Below, piece after piece: positions 17,287-25,955 of a stretch of 64,000 nt of DNA. The stretch's first letter is position 1. Each line of letters opens with the position of its first letter. Source of the DNA: Litoreibacter albidus (GTDB lineage Bacteria; Pseudomonadota; Alphaproteobacteria; Rhodobacterales; Rhodobacteraceae). Location of the stretch: positions 436,501 to 500,500 of the forward strand of contig NZ_FNOI01000001.1 of assembly GCF_900107015.1 (NCBI RefSeq). The letters run 5' to 3'. Under the pieces are notes generated by a model. It was not told the origin of the DNA, made no database searches, and worked only from the letters and a program-made list of their open reading frames with translations. A program made the translations under genes and the position numbers.

Positions 17287-18135
17287 ATGAGTGATGTTAT
17301 GGACGACCCGATGCTGCGCATCGCCCTTGCGCTGGAGCGCATTTCACCGCCGGAAAGCCCCGCGCCTGACTTCGACAGCGCGTCGGCCTTCTTGTGGCAT
17401 GTGGAGCCGGACCGCCTCGCCCCCGTGGCTGAGGTCAATGGTGTGGCGCTGGACTTGCTTGTCGGGATTGAGCGCGCGCGCGACACATTGCACACCAACA
17501 CCGTGCAATTCGCCAAGGGCTTCGCGGCCAATAACGCATTGCTTTGGGGCTCTCGCGGGATGGGGAAGTCATCGCTGGTGAAGGCGGTCCATAGTGACAT
17601 CGTGGCATCGGGCCTGGGGTTGAAGTTGGTCGAGGTGCAGCGCGAGGATCTACCCTCCATCGGGCGACTTCTGAACCTCCTGCGCGCGTCGGAGCACCGC
17701 TTCGTGCTGTACTGCGATGATCTGAGTTTCAGCCATGACGACCAACACTACAAATCCTTAAAGGCCGTGCTGGACGGCGGCATTGAGGGGCGGCCAGAGA
17801 ACGTCATTTTCTACGCCACCTCCAACCGCCGCCACCTTATGCCGCGCGACATGATCGAGAACGAGCGGGGCGGGGCGATCAACCCCTCCGAGGCGACCGA
17901 GGAGAAGGTCTCCCTGTCGGATCGCTTCGGACTATGGCTGGGCTTCCACCCATGCACGCAGGACGAATACCTCGACATGATCCGTGGATATTGCGCGGCA
18001 CATGACGTGGCGATTGATGACGACGTTCTGCACGCAGAGGCGATTGAATGGCAGCAAACCCGTGGCGGGCGCTCCGGTCGGGTGGCTTGGCAGTATTTCA
18101 CTGATCTCGCGGGCCGGTGTGGTCTGGCGGTCTAG
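17287..18135 (+). CDS. DUF815 family AAA+ ATPase
   Basis: A 282-residue P-loop ATPase with Walker A GSRGMGKS (88-95), a Walker B-like RFVLYCDDLSF (about 138-148) and a sensor segment FYATSNRRHLMP. This is DUF815, an AAA+ family of unknown function that resembles the DnaA/IstB clade. There is no membrane segment. The start ATG 17287 lies one base after the tatC stop, and the order tatA-tatB-tatC-DUF815 suggests an operon. A function in Tat export is tempting but unproven. The end overlaps the convergent PACE gene by four bases. Confidence 0.85.
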   Translation: MSDVMDDPMLRIALALERISPPESPAPDFDSASAFLWHVEPDRLAPVAEVNGVALDLLVGIERARDTLHTNTVQFAKGFAANNALLWGSRGMGKSSLVKAVHSDIVASGLGLKLVEVQREDLPSIGRLLNLLRASEHRFVLYCDDLSFSHDDQHYKSLKAVLDGGIEGRPENVIFYATSNRRHLMPRDMIENERGGAINPSEATEEKVSLSDRFGLWLGFHPCTQDEYLDMIRGYCAAHDVAIDDDVLHAEAIEWQQTRGGRSGRVAWQYFTDLAGRCGLAV

Positions 18136-18551
18136 GCCGTTTCAGGGATTGGGAACACGACGTCGTAGACCCAGTTGAAAACGAAGGCGTAGACCAAGTA
18201 GAAGACCACGAAAGCCACATCCATGATAAAGGCCTGCGCAAAGCTGATGTTCAGATAAAACGCCAACAATGGCAGCGTGGCAAGAAGCAGACCCGCCTCG
18301 AACAGCACGGCGTGAAGGACACGTAGCGGCACGGTTTTCGATACCTGGCCGCGCCAGCGTATCAACGCTTTGTCGAACATCAAATTGTAGACGTAGTTCC
18401 AAAGTGTCGCGAGCGTGGACGCGATAACCGCCACGACACCGATGTCTGCGGCATGCATGCCAAAACCCAGTGCGCCAAGCGGTATCACTAGAAGGAGTCC
18501 GATGATTTCGAAGCTGATTGCGTGGCGGATGCGGTCGCGTGTCGTGCGCAT
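18132..18551 (-). CDS. PACE-family efflux transporter (chlorhexidine/biocide type)
   Basis: 139 residues with four membrane helices arranged as two tandem bacterial transmembrane pairs. Signature segments are RDRIRHAISFEIIGLL at the N terminus and FWN-like LWNYVYNLMFDKAL, then FEAGLLLATLPLLAF and FNWVYDVVFP. The proteobacterial antimicrobial compound efflux family exports cationic biocides and short diamines such as putrescine and cadaverine. I chose ATG 18549-18551 because a GGGA site lies upstream and the family starts with RxxxDRIxHA; ATG 18561-18563 is the alternative. Confidence 0.88.
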   Translation of the reverse strand: MRTTRDRIRHAISFEIIGLLLVIPLGALGFGMHAADIGVVAVIASTLATLWNYVYNLMFDKALIRWRGQVSKTVPLRVLHAVLFEAGLLLATLPLLAFYLNISFAQAFIMDVAFVVFYLVYAFVFNWVYDVVFPIPETA

Positions 18552-18687
18552 GATGTGTCCCATCTTATCGCCGGGTCGTCCCGGATGTATACCCTGATGG
18601 GGGAGGTCGTCCTCGCATTGCCTTCATATAAGATCAATTAGGCGAATGTCTATGTCAGCTCGGCTTAGACATGAATGTGTTTTCTGC

Positions 18688-19743
18688 TCAATTCAGCAGG
18701 CAGTTGGCCTCGAACCCCTTGAGGCTCATACGTGCGGAAGACATCACCGGGGATGCCGCGTAAGCCAGATCGGGGAACAGACGCAGCAGTTCGTCGCGCG
18801 GGCCATGGTCCAGCGCATCCATTGCTTGGGGGCCGGGGTGGAAGCTCTCAGATGGTGCGCCTTCGGCGTAGACGACCTGATGCGTATCGAACATGATGTG
18901 GTGATAATTCACCATGCCGCCTTGTCGCGCGTAGATCGTCTTGCCGTTCACAAGGTCTTTGGCTCTCACGAATACTTCCGGCTCACCGAACCACAGTTCC
19001 GCTTGCCAGCCCTCTATTAGCATGCGGTGCTGGGGCGACACGACCAAGTCGCGGGTGTTGCCGAGCGCACCTTTGCGGATGACGATAGGGGCGAGATCGC
19101 CCACCGCCTCCACGCGGCGACCGCCCGTCCATGCCAAGGGCTGAAGCCCAGCATCGCGCGTCATGATCAAGTCGCCGGGTTGCAGGGTCTGCACCTCTCG
19201 CAAGCCGCTGTCCGTCTCGATTAGCGTGCCCGCCGCAAAGCAAACCACTTGCGCGCCCAAACCCGTGTGCGGGGTGTGAGCGTCATTCTCCACGATGCCA
19301 CCGATAGTATAGTTCGCACCCGCCGGTGGGACGCCATCGGGGAACACCAGAAAATACCCGTCTTCGGATACGCCGCCCACGGTGTCTTGCACGTCGTTGT
19401 CGTTGTTCAAGTCAACGTCAATCACGCCGACGCGGTAGACCGTGCCGTCCGCAGCGGTCACTTGAAAGGTATAGTCCCAGATCGTCTGGTAATAGGTTCC
19501 GTCGATCAGAGTGACTTGTTCACCGACGCCGCCAAAGCGTTCTTGCGCGGCGATTTGTTCATTGGTGACGTCGCCGTTGTAAACGGTCGCGGCATCGTTC
19601 TCGCGCACGTGAAAGCTGGTGTTTTCACCAGTGAAGGACCACGTTCCGCCAGTTGGGGGGCCAAACGCATAGTTGTGCGCAGAGCCGTTTACCGTGCTCT
19701 GCGACCCAAAGATGGCGTTAGAATATCCGTAGTAAATGGCCAT
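18688..19743 (-). CDS. Hint-domain (Hedgehog/intein-type) protein
   Basis: 351 residues. Residues 1-165 form a beta-rich region without signal peptide. A Hint_2 domain begins at Cys168 in VCFAAGTLIETDSGLREV and contains TLQPGDLIMTRDAG, LVVSPQHRMLI (His239) and YHHIMFDTHQVVYAEG. Hint domains can perform N-S acyl shifts and self-cleavage. In Roseobacters such proteins are abundant and uncharacterised. The N-terminal part ends DVDLNNDNDVQD, an acidic, calcium-ligand-like stretch. No secretion genes are adjacent. Confidence 0.85.
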   Translation of the reverse strand: MAIYYGYSNAIFGSQSTVNGSAHNYAFGPPTGGTWSFTGENTSFHVRENDAATVYNGDVTNEQIAAQERFGGVGEQVTLIDGTYYQTIWDYTFQVTAADGTVYRVGVIDVDLNNDNDVQDTVGGVSEDGYFLVFPDGVPPAGANYTIGGIVENDAHTPHTGLGAQVVCFAAGTLIETDSGLREVQTLQPGDLIMTRDAGLQPLAWTGGRRVEAVGDLAPIVIRKGALGNTRDLVVSPQHRMLIEGWQAELWFGEPEVFVRAKDLVNGKTIYARQGGMVNYHHIMFDTHQVVYAEGAPSESFHPGPQAMDALDHGPRDELLRLFPDLAYAASPVMSSARMSLKGFEANCLLN

Positions 19744-19818
19744 AACAGGCCCCGATAACTGTTTACACTACGAATACATTGATCTTCAAATTGGCTGTTT
19801 AAATGACGTAAATAAGAA

Positions 19819-19855
19819 AAAAGCGAGGGGTTCTGCCGAACTTCCCCTCGCTTTT
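19819..19855 (-). terminator. Rho-independent terminator of the nlpD transcript
   Basis: AAAAGCGAGGGG (19819-19830) pairs perfectly with CCCCTCGCTTTT (19844-19855) over a 13-base loop; on the minus strand the stem runs into TTTTTTC. It ends the serS-tspO-surE-pcm-nlpD run. Confidence 0.9.
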
Positions 19856-19879
19856 GCCTTAATTGATTTGCCGTAGGCC

Positions 19880-21043
19880 CTACTTCAGGAACGGCGCGGG
19901 GTCGACGCTTTCAAAGCCCTCACGGACCTCAAAGTGCAAGAAGCTCGGGGAGCCCTTACCGACCTTGGCGATGGTCTTGCCACGGGTCACCTTATCGCCC
20001 TTTTTCACCGCAATATCAGAGATATTTGCGTAGACTGTCAAAAGGTTGCCAGGGTGGCGGAGCACCAGAATCGGCACTTGATCTGTGTCTCGTGTGATTG
20101 CGGCGACCTCACCGTCAGCTGCCGCCTTAACCGGCGTGCCGGTGCTGGCGGATATGTCGATGCCCTCGTTCTTGCGCTTCTTATACGGGCGCAAGACTTG
20201 TCCAGACACGGGTGTCAGAAGCCGTGCGGCGGCACTTGGCGCGGCCTTCGTCGCAGCAGGGGCCGCGACTGGCGTGGCCTTGGGCGCGATCTTTTCAGCC
20301 GGAAGCGGTTTTGTTGCTGATGGTGGCTGCGGCGTCGGCGTGCCTGCGCCCGGTGCCACAACGGCGGCTTCCTTTACGGGCGCCTTCACGGTGGCAGAGC
20401 CGTCTTTGGCGACAGGGATCAGCAGGTACTGGCCTTCACGGACTTCCAAATCCGGACCCAGACCGTTCCACTCCGCCAAGGAGCGTGCGGAGACGTTGTA
20501 GAGACGCGCGACGGAGTACGCGGTTTCGCCGCGTCCGACTTGGTGGCGGATCGGCTCCGGCCCGTCGACGCGTTTGGTTGCCGCTGTGGTTTTCGACGTC
20601 GGCGCGCGGCCAATAGCTGTGGTCGCGATTTGTGTGATGTCGAGCGGCTTGGTCTCGCCGCTTGGGCTGGTTCCAGTCGTGCTGATCGTGCCGCGCAGTG
20701 CGAGGACTTCGCCCTTGTTGAGCTTGTCGTCAACGCGCAGGCCGTTGTAGCTGGCCAAATCCTGTGGGCTAACCCCGATACGGTTGGCGACAGTCGTCAC
20801 CGTGTCGTCACGCTGGGCGACGGCAACTTGGTAATTCGGGTAGGAGATGATGCCACGGCTGTCCGGCCGGGGTCGCGTGCCTGTGGCTGTGCGCGCGGCG
20901 CTGGAGGTGTCCAAGCCACCCGCTGTGCCGCGCAGGTCAAGGTCCAGATTGGCAAGGCGTTCGCCCACCTGACCGTCACAGGCCGAAAGCCCAAATCCCA
21001 AAGCCACCATCGGCAATAACTTGCTGAAACGCCTGCTGCGCAT
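19880..21043 (-). CDS. nlpD: NlpD-like lipoprotein, LysM plus M23 domain (amidase activator)
   Basis: 387 residues: lipoprotein signal peptide with lipobox LSAC, two LysM repeats (YQVAVAQRDDTVTTVANRIG and HQVGRGETAYSVARLYNVS), an Ala/Pro/Lys linker, and a C-terminal M23 domain. The domain is degenerate: NEGIDISA replaces the zinc-binding HxxxD and HFEVREG carries only the last part of HxH. This is as in E. coli NlpD/EnvC, which activate cell-wall amidases at division. ATG 21041-21043 follows GAGGAAG; a TTG five codons earlier is less likely. Order surE-pcm-nlpD is widely conserved. Confidence 0.92.
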   Translation of the reverse strand: MRSRRFSKLLPMVALGFGLSACDGQVGERLANLDLDLRGTAGGLDTSSAARTATGTRPRPDSRGIISYPNYQVAVAQRDDTVTTVANRIGVSPQDLASYNGLRVDDKLNKGEVLALRGTISTTGTSPSGETKPLDITQIATTAIGRAPTSKTTAATKRVDGPEPIRHQVGRGETAYSVARLYNVSARSLAEWNGLGPDLEVREGQYLLIPVAKDGSATVKAPVKEAAVVAPGAGTPTPQPPSATKPLPAEKIAPKATPVAAPAATKAAPSAAARLLTPVSGQVLRPYKKRKNEGIDISASTGTPVKAAADGEVAAITRDTDQVPILVLRHPGNLLTVYANISDIAVKKGDKVTRGKTIAKVGKGSPSFLHFEVREGFESVDPAPFLK

Positions 21044-21090
21044 ATTCTTCTTCCTCAATCCACGTGGCCCTTATGTCTGGGCCTTTAGGT

Positions 21091-21744
21091 TTAGTCCTGC
21101 CCCAGACCCTCAAGCAGAGGGACGAAGCGAACCGGCATTAGTTCTTCGTAGTCAAACCCTTGCGGGGTTTTCGTTACCTTGATCAGGCTTTGCACCGCGT
21201 CGGACTGCCCCACCGGCACAACCATGATACCGCCCTCGCGCAGTTGCGCCAATAGCGGGCCGGGCGGGTCTTCAGCCGCTGCGGTCACAAGAATGCGATC
21301 AAAGGGGGCTTGCTCGGGCAAGCCGTAGCTGCCGTCGCCTGTCAATATGGTCACATTTGTGATGTCCAGATCTTGAAACAATTTACGCACAGGGCGCGTC
21401 AGACGGGCGTGGCGGTCCACGCTGTAAACCCGTCTGGCAAGGTGGCTCAGAACGGCGGCTTGGTAGCCGGAGCCTGTTCCGACCTCCAACACCTTGTTGC
21501 GTGGTTGCACATCCAAAGCTTGGGTCATCAACCCTACTACAGATGGTTGGGAGATCGTTTGCCCGCACGCAATGGGCAGGGGCATGTCCTCGTAAGCGCG
21601 ATCCGCGAAGGTTCCAGTGATAAACGCGCCGCGATCCACTTTCTCCATGGCCGTCAGCACCCGCGGGTCCATTATCCCCTTGGAGCGCAGCCCGTAGAGG
21701 AACTGCATCTTGCGTTCCGCTTCAGAGGTCGCAGGTTCTGTCAT
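21091..21744 (-). CDS. pcm: Protein-L-isoaspartate O-methyltransferase
   Basis: 217 residues. Repairs isoaspartyl damage in aged proteins using S-adenosylmethionine. Motif I is [19 protein letters not shown], preceded by the acceptor-site signature [38 protein letters not shown] follows. The start overlaps the surE stop by four bases, so the two are coupled. Confidence 0.96.
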   Translation of the reverse strand: MTEPATSEAERKMQFLYGLRSKGIMDPRVLTAMEKVDRGAFITGTFADRAYEDMPLPIACGQTISQPSVVGLMTQALDVQPRNKVLEVGTGSGYQAAVLSHLARRVYSVDRHARLTRPVRKLFQDLDITNVTILTGDGSYGLPEQAPFDRILVTAAAEDPPGPLLAQLREGGIMVVPVGQSDAVQSLIKVTKTPQGFDYEELMPVRFVPLLEGLGQD

Positions 21745-22526
21745 GACAGGCGACGCTCTAGGTCGTCCAGCAGGTCATGCGCCGTCAAATCGCAGCGCAT
21801 CGGCGTAACGGAAATCCAACCGTCGATATTCACTGACGCATCGGTGTTTTCACCTGAGCACACGTTCTGCGGATTGCCCTTGATCCAAAGATACTTGCGC
21901 CCGTTCGGTGGCATGTGACTTTCGACGCCCATCCCCCCCGTTGGCCTCAGACCTTGGCGCACGACGCGTGTGCCTTTCACGTCGGCGGCGGCAACGGGCG
22001 GAAAGTTGACATTGTAGAAGGTTTGGTAGCCTTCGCCGCCCCAAATGCCGTTCTGAAGTAGGTTTTTGACAAGTTCCGCACCATGCGCTGCAGCGGCTTC
22101 GAACTGGTTCTCAAGCCGCAAATTGCCCGGTCCAAAGTATTGGGACATCGCAATTGACTTAACACCCTGAAGTGCGCCTTCCATGGCGGCGCCAATGGTG
22201 CCCGAATAAACGGTGTTCTCTGCGGAGTTGTTACCTTTGTTCACGCCCGACAAAATCAGGTCCGGCTTGGCTAAGCCCATGACCTCATGAACGCCCGCGA
22301 GTACGCAGTCGGCGGGCGCGCCCTCGGCTGCAAAACGGCGTTCCGCCAGTTCGACAATCATGGTGGGGTGGGCGTAGTTGATGCAATGCGCGACGCCCGA
22401 TTTCTCGAACGCAGGTGCAACGGTCCAAACCTCGCCATCGGGTCCGGCGACTTCGGTTGCGATGGCGTGAATGACCTCTAGCCCAGGAGCGTTGATGCCG
22501 TCGTCATTGGTAATAAGAATGCGCAT
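21741..22526 (-). CDS. surE: 5'-nucleotidase SurE
   Basis: 261 residues with the family N terminus [17 protein letters not shown], whose DD pair binds the metal, and [28 protein letters not shown], the second metal/substrate motif. SurE dephosphorylates nucleoside monophosphates in stationary-phase survival. It is translationally coupled to pcm. An ATG at 22524-22526 is the only sensible start. Confidence 0.96.
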   Translation of the reverse strand: MRILITNDDGINAPGLEVIHAIATEVAGPDGEVWTVAPAFEKSGVAHCINYAHPTMIVELAERRFAAEGAPADCVLAGVHEVMGLAKPDLILSGVNKGNNSAENTVYSGTIGAAMEGALQGVKSIAMSQYFGPGNLRLENQFEAAAAHGAELVKNLLQNGIWGGEGYQTFYNVNFPPVAAADVKGTRVVRQGLRPTGGMGVESHMPPNGRKYLWIKGNPQNVCSGENTDASVNIDGWISVTPMRCDLTAHDLLDDLERRLS

Positions 22527-22589
22527 GGATGTGACCGCCCCGTTTTTTAACCTAGCTTTAGGGAAAATAGGGCGGTGGGTAAAGCGGGG

Positions 22590-23294
22590 TCAGCGGTTGA
22601 ATTGCATCTGTCGAACCGCCAGTCCCGAAATTATCACAGCTCCCGCCACTGCAAACAGTGTCACGGAGAGCGTCTCAGTGCCGTTGCGTGCAATGATACC
22701 AACCAAGGCCCAGACCACGGCTAGCGCGTAGGTCCACACGCCGTGCGCGCGGTGCTGAACCAACGCGGCGATCAACATGGCCACACTGACCATCAGCAGT
22801 GCCCACATGACCGCGCCGCCGCCTATGCCGTACCCCGCGCCCAACAAACCGATAGAGACGCAGGACGCCGCCGTCAGCCAACCTGCATAAAGACCAGCTG
22901 GCAGTGCGAACTGCCACGCGGGCCGAATGTTGCGGCCCGCGAGGAGTGCCCAAACGGCCGTGCCTAGCATCACCCAGATGAGCACACTTGCCCAGATCAC
23001 CGACAGCGTCGCGACTTTGATCCAGAAGGCGCCGACGGCCAGAGACAGGAAAAGGGGCACGCGGGCGGCATCCCAATGCGCGTCATCGCGGTGCTTCCAC
23101 ACACCAATGACCGCCGAGACCAGAAGCCACAGATAAATCACCGACCAGATGGAGAAGGCGTAGCCCAGCGGCTGAACCGGCGCGTCGTCTTGCGGAATGG
23201 GGAATTGGTCGGGCCTGAACCCCGCAAACCCTTCGGTTATGAACGGGGATATCAAAAACGCCGTCGTCGCGGCCAATATTGCCCAAGCCTTCAT
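22590..23294 (-). CDS. TspO/MBR-related tryptophan-rich membrane protein
   Basis: 234 residues, about seven hydrophobic segments, many tryptophans. VQPLGYAFSIWSVIYLWLL matches the conserved WxxxY segment of the TspO/MBR superfamily; the protein is longer than classical TspO (about 160 residues, five helices). TspO proteins bind porphyrins and cholesterol-like ligands and affect tetrapyrrole traffic. This longer group has no known ligand. Start ATG 23292-23294. It lies between serS and surE in the same run. Confidence 0.75.
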   Translation of the reverse strand: MKAWAILAATTAFLISPFITEGFAGFRPDQFPIPQDDAPVQPLGYAFSIWSVIYLWLLVSAVIGVWKHRDDAHWDAARVPLFLSLAVGAFWIKVATLSVIWASVLIWVMLGTAVWALLAGRNIRPAWQFALPAGLYAGWLTAASCVSIGLLGAGYGIGGGAVMWALLMVSVAMLIAALVQHRAHGVWTYALAVVWALVGIIARNGTETLSVTLFAVAGAVIISGLAVRQMQFNR

Positions 23295-23321
23295 GCCACT
23301 ACATCCTAAGTAACTGTTTAA

Positions 23322-23351
23322 CGCCCCCGTACAGCGATGTGTACGAGGGCG
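23322..23351 (-). terminator. Hairpin between serS and the TspO-like gene
   Basis: CGCCCCCGTACA (23322-23333) and TGTACGAGGGCG (23340-23351) form a 12-pair stem with one G-U pair and a six-base loop. There is no T-run, so it could be an attenuator, processing site or weak terminator. Confidence 0.4.
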
Positions 23352-23411
23352 CATTGCAGGCTAAACGCCGGATGTCTGGCTTCGGTTCCTAAGAAAGTGC
23401 GAAAGGCCCGC

Positions 23412-24701
23412 TTAAATAAGCGTGCCGAACGGGTCCAGCGTTGTTTTGCCGCCCAAGTAAGGGTGCAAGGCCACCGGAAGCTCCACAGAGCCATCCGCTT
23501 GTTGGCCGTTCTCCAGCACCGCAATCAGGCAGCGTCCAACCGCGAGGCCAGAGCCGTTCAGCGTGTGAACATGTTCAGGCTTGCCGCCATCCGCCGGTTT
23601 ATAGCGCGCATTCATGCGGCGTGCTTGGAACGCACCCATCACGGAGACAGAGCTGATTTCACGGTACATCTGTTGACCGGGCAACCAGACTTCGATGTCG
23701 TGGGTGCGTTCTGCGCCGAAGCCCATGTCGCCGGTACACAGCACGACAGTACGGAACGGCAGGAGTAGGGTCTCCAGAATGCTTTCTGCGGCGGTTGTCA
23801 TGCGGTCCAACTCCGCGCGGGAATCTTCGGGCTTGGTGATCGACACCATCTCCACCTTCTCGAATTGGTGCTGGCGCAGCATGCCCGATGTGTCGCGCCC
23901 TGCGGATCCCGCCTCGGAGCGGAAGCACTGTGAATGGGCGCACATGCGTAGCGGTAGTTTGGCCTCGTCCAAGGTCTCGCCGTTGACGGTGTTCGTCAAC
24001 GTCACCTCGGACGTCGGGATCAGCCATTGACCGTTGGTCGTCTGGTAGCTGTCTTCGCCGAATTTAGGCAACTGGCCCGTGCCGTACATCATGGCCTCAT
24101 TGACCAGAACGGGGGTCCACATCTCGGTCAACCCGTTTTCGACGTGGGTGTCGAGCATGAATTGGGCCAAGGCACGGTGCAACCGCGCAACCGACCCCTT
24201 GAGCAGCACAAAGCGCGAGCCGGAGAGTTTTGCAGCGGTTTCAAAGTCCATGCCCGGAATGACGCCCGGCAGGTCAAAATGCTCTTTCGGGGTGAACGGG
24301 AAACGGCGCGGTGTGCCCCAGCGGTTGATTTCGACGTTGTCGTCTTCGCTGTCGCCTTCTGGAACGCCCTCCATCGGGATGTTGGGCAGGCCCATCAGCA
24401 GGTCCGTCAGCTTGTCGTCTTCCAGCTTGGCTTCGTCGTTGAGACGCGCAACTTCGGCTTTCTTGTCGACCACAAGCGCGCGCAGACGTTCAAACTCGGC
24501 CTCATCGCCCTTGGCTTTTGCGGCGCCCACTTGCTTGGAGGCGGCGTTCTGCGCGGCTTTGGCGTCTTCGGCGGCGGCAATCTTGGCGCGACGAGCTGTG
24601 TCAATGGCCAGCACGTCGGACGAGGACACATCCGATTTGCGCTGCTTCATGGCTGCGTCAAAGACCTCGGGGGTCTCGCGGATCATGCGAATGTCATGCA
24701 C
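23412..24701 (-). CDS. serS: Seryl-tRNA synthetase
   Basis: 429 residues, a class II synthetase. The N-terminal [18 protein letters not shown] leads into the coiled-coil arm that recognises the tRNA-Ser variable loop (residues about 35-110). The catalytic core carries motif 2 ([25 protein letters not shown] in outline) and motif 3 ([16 protein letters not shown]). It starts with GTG 24699-24701, as the second residue HDIR matches the family and AGGAC lies upstream; the ATG five codons later would trim the conserved N terminus. It probably heads the run into nlpD. Confidence 0.97.
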   Translation of the reverse strand: MHDIRMIRETPEVFDAAMKQRKSDVSSSDVLAIDTARRAKIAAAEDAKAAQNAASKQVGAAKAKGDEAEFERLRALVVDKKAEVARLNDEAKLEDDKLTDLLMGLPNIPMEGVPEGDSEDDNVEINRWGTPRRFPFTPKEHFDLPGVIPGMDFETAAKLSGSRFVLLKGSVARLHRALAQFMLDTHVENGLTEMWTPVLVNEAMMYGTGQLPKFGEDSYQTTNGQWLIPTSEVTLTNTVNGETLDEAKLPLRMCAHSQCFRSEAGSAGRDTSGMLRQHQFEKVEMVSITKPEDSRAELDRMTTAAESILETLLLPFRTVVLCTGDMGFGAERTHDIEVWLPGQQMYREISSVSVMGAFQARRMNARYKPADGGKPEHVHTLNGSGLAVGRCLIAVLENGQQADGSVELPVALHPYLGGKTTLDPFGTLI

Positions 24702-24777
24702 GGTGTCTGTCCTCGTATTGGGTTGCTAATATGGGGCTTATGACGGGTTTTTGTGGGGGTGGAAAGTGGGGCTGTTT

Positions 24778-25485
24778 TTAAGTGCCGTATACTTGCAGGT
24801 GAACAATAGATTGCCCCGCGTCGGCGGCTTCTTCGTAAATAGGGATTATGGACTTCAGGAACCCGAACGATTGGCATAGCGAGGTTAAGGCACTTGAGTT
24901 GGGCGTGTGGATGTTTGCCATGGCCACAAGTTCCTCTGGGGCGTCACCTGGGTAAAACCCGCCGATTTTTGCAATTTCAAATAGGGTGCAGACATCTGTT
25001 GCACTCAACGAAAACTGTTCAAGCGCACTTGTCGCTGTGTGTAAGCCCTCAGAGTAATGCCGCATCATTGAGGCTCTACTATCTGGTCGCTTCATCGCTG
25101 TTCTATACGCCGCAACCATTTGTTCGGCTTCTTTGCGGATGACTTCAATAATTGGGGTCGGGTTCTCTTTCAAACGGGCAATTAGCTCCAAGATCGCTTG
25201 CGCTTGTGTGGAAACGTCGACTGCATTGATGATACGGTAATGAATGATGGGGCGTTCAGCATACTGATCAAAGGCGAGGTACTCACGCTGTGCGAAGAGG
25301 TCATTTAGGACCGGAAGATATCGAATATGGTCATATTCGCACCCCCGAAACTCTACCCGTTGGCTGGCGGTTTCGTGAATCTGGTTGAGCGCATTCATAC
25401 CGTCGTCGGCGGTCTTCGCGTTGAATAATACGGTGCGGTCGCGGCGATCGCATCTGTAAATCGCCTCACACGAGAAACTGCCCAT
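24778..25485 (-). CDS. Protein of unknown function
   Basis: A 235-residue protein that I do not recognise. It begins MGSFSCEAIYRCDRRDRTVLFNAK and is mixed alpha/beta in its first third, then mostly helical (LELIARLKENPTPIIEVIRKEAEQM; LHTATSALEQFSLSATDVCTLFEIA). There is no signal peptide or membrane segment. Base composition is visibly less GC-rich than its neighbours, suggesting later acquisition. It stands alone between serS (same strand, upstream gap to serS stop-side of 76 bases) and the divergent yajC. Confidence 0.6.
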   Translation of the reverse strand: MGSFSCEAIYRCDRRDRTVLFNAKTADDGMNALNQIHETASQRVEFRGCEYDHIRYLPVLNDLFAQREYLAFDQYAERPIIHYRIINAVDVSTQAQAILELIARLKENPTPIIEVIRKEAEQMVAAYRTAMKRPDSRASMMRHYSEGLHTATSALEQFSLSATDVCTLFEIAKIGGFYPGDAPEELVAMANIHTPNSSALTSLCQSFGFLKSIIPIYEEAADAGQSIVHLQVYGT

Positions 25486-25631
25486 TCTGAAGTCCTTTAA
25501 ATCTCGAAATATGATCCCGATATATCATGCCTACGTGGTCTTACTATCCCCGTTGCGCCCCACGCGTGGCGGCGATAGGGTGCGCCGCAACTGACAAAGG
25601 CCGTTTTGGCCCACAAACAAAAGGACTGCAG

Positions 25632-25952
25632 ATGTTCGTCACACCTGCCTACGCACAGGCCGCTGGGGGCGCAGGAAGCGCTTTCACTTCATTCATTCCC
25701 CTGATCCTGATTTTTGCGATCATGTATTTCTTGTTGATCCGCCCACAGCAAAAGAAGCTGAAGGATCATCAGGCCATGGTGAACGCTGTGCGTCGCGGTG
25801 ACCAAGTGATCACCCAAGGCGGCATTGTTGGCAAAGTGGCCAAGGTCAAAGAAGACGGCGAAATCGAGGTTGAAATCGCTGAAGGCGTCAAAGTTCGCGT
25901 GATCAAATCGACACTGGCATCCGTTGTCAGCAAAACCGAACCGGCGAAATAA
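25632..25952 (+). CDS. yajC: Preprotein translocase subunit YajC
   Basis: 106 residues: short N-terminal region (MFVTPAYAQAAGGAGSA), one membrane helix (FIPLILIFAIMYFLLI), the invariant RPQQKKLKDHQ motif, and a small beta domain (GDQVITQGGIVGKVAKV). It associates with SecDF. ATG 25632 follows AAAGGA with good spacing; an extension upstream lacks similarity. It is followed three bases later by secD. Confidence 0.96.
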   Translation: MFVTPAYAQAAGGAGSAFTSFIPLILIFAIMYFLLIRPQQKKLKDHQAMVNAVRRGDQVITQGGIVGKVAKVKEDGEIEVEIAEGVKVRVIKSTLASVVSKTEPAK

Positions 25953-25955
25953 ACC

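Noticed and set aside
24702-24777. tRNA gene in the 76-base gap before the unknown gene
   Set aside because: No cloverleaf stems or T-psi-C consensus could be found; only a G-rich stretch is present.
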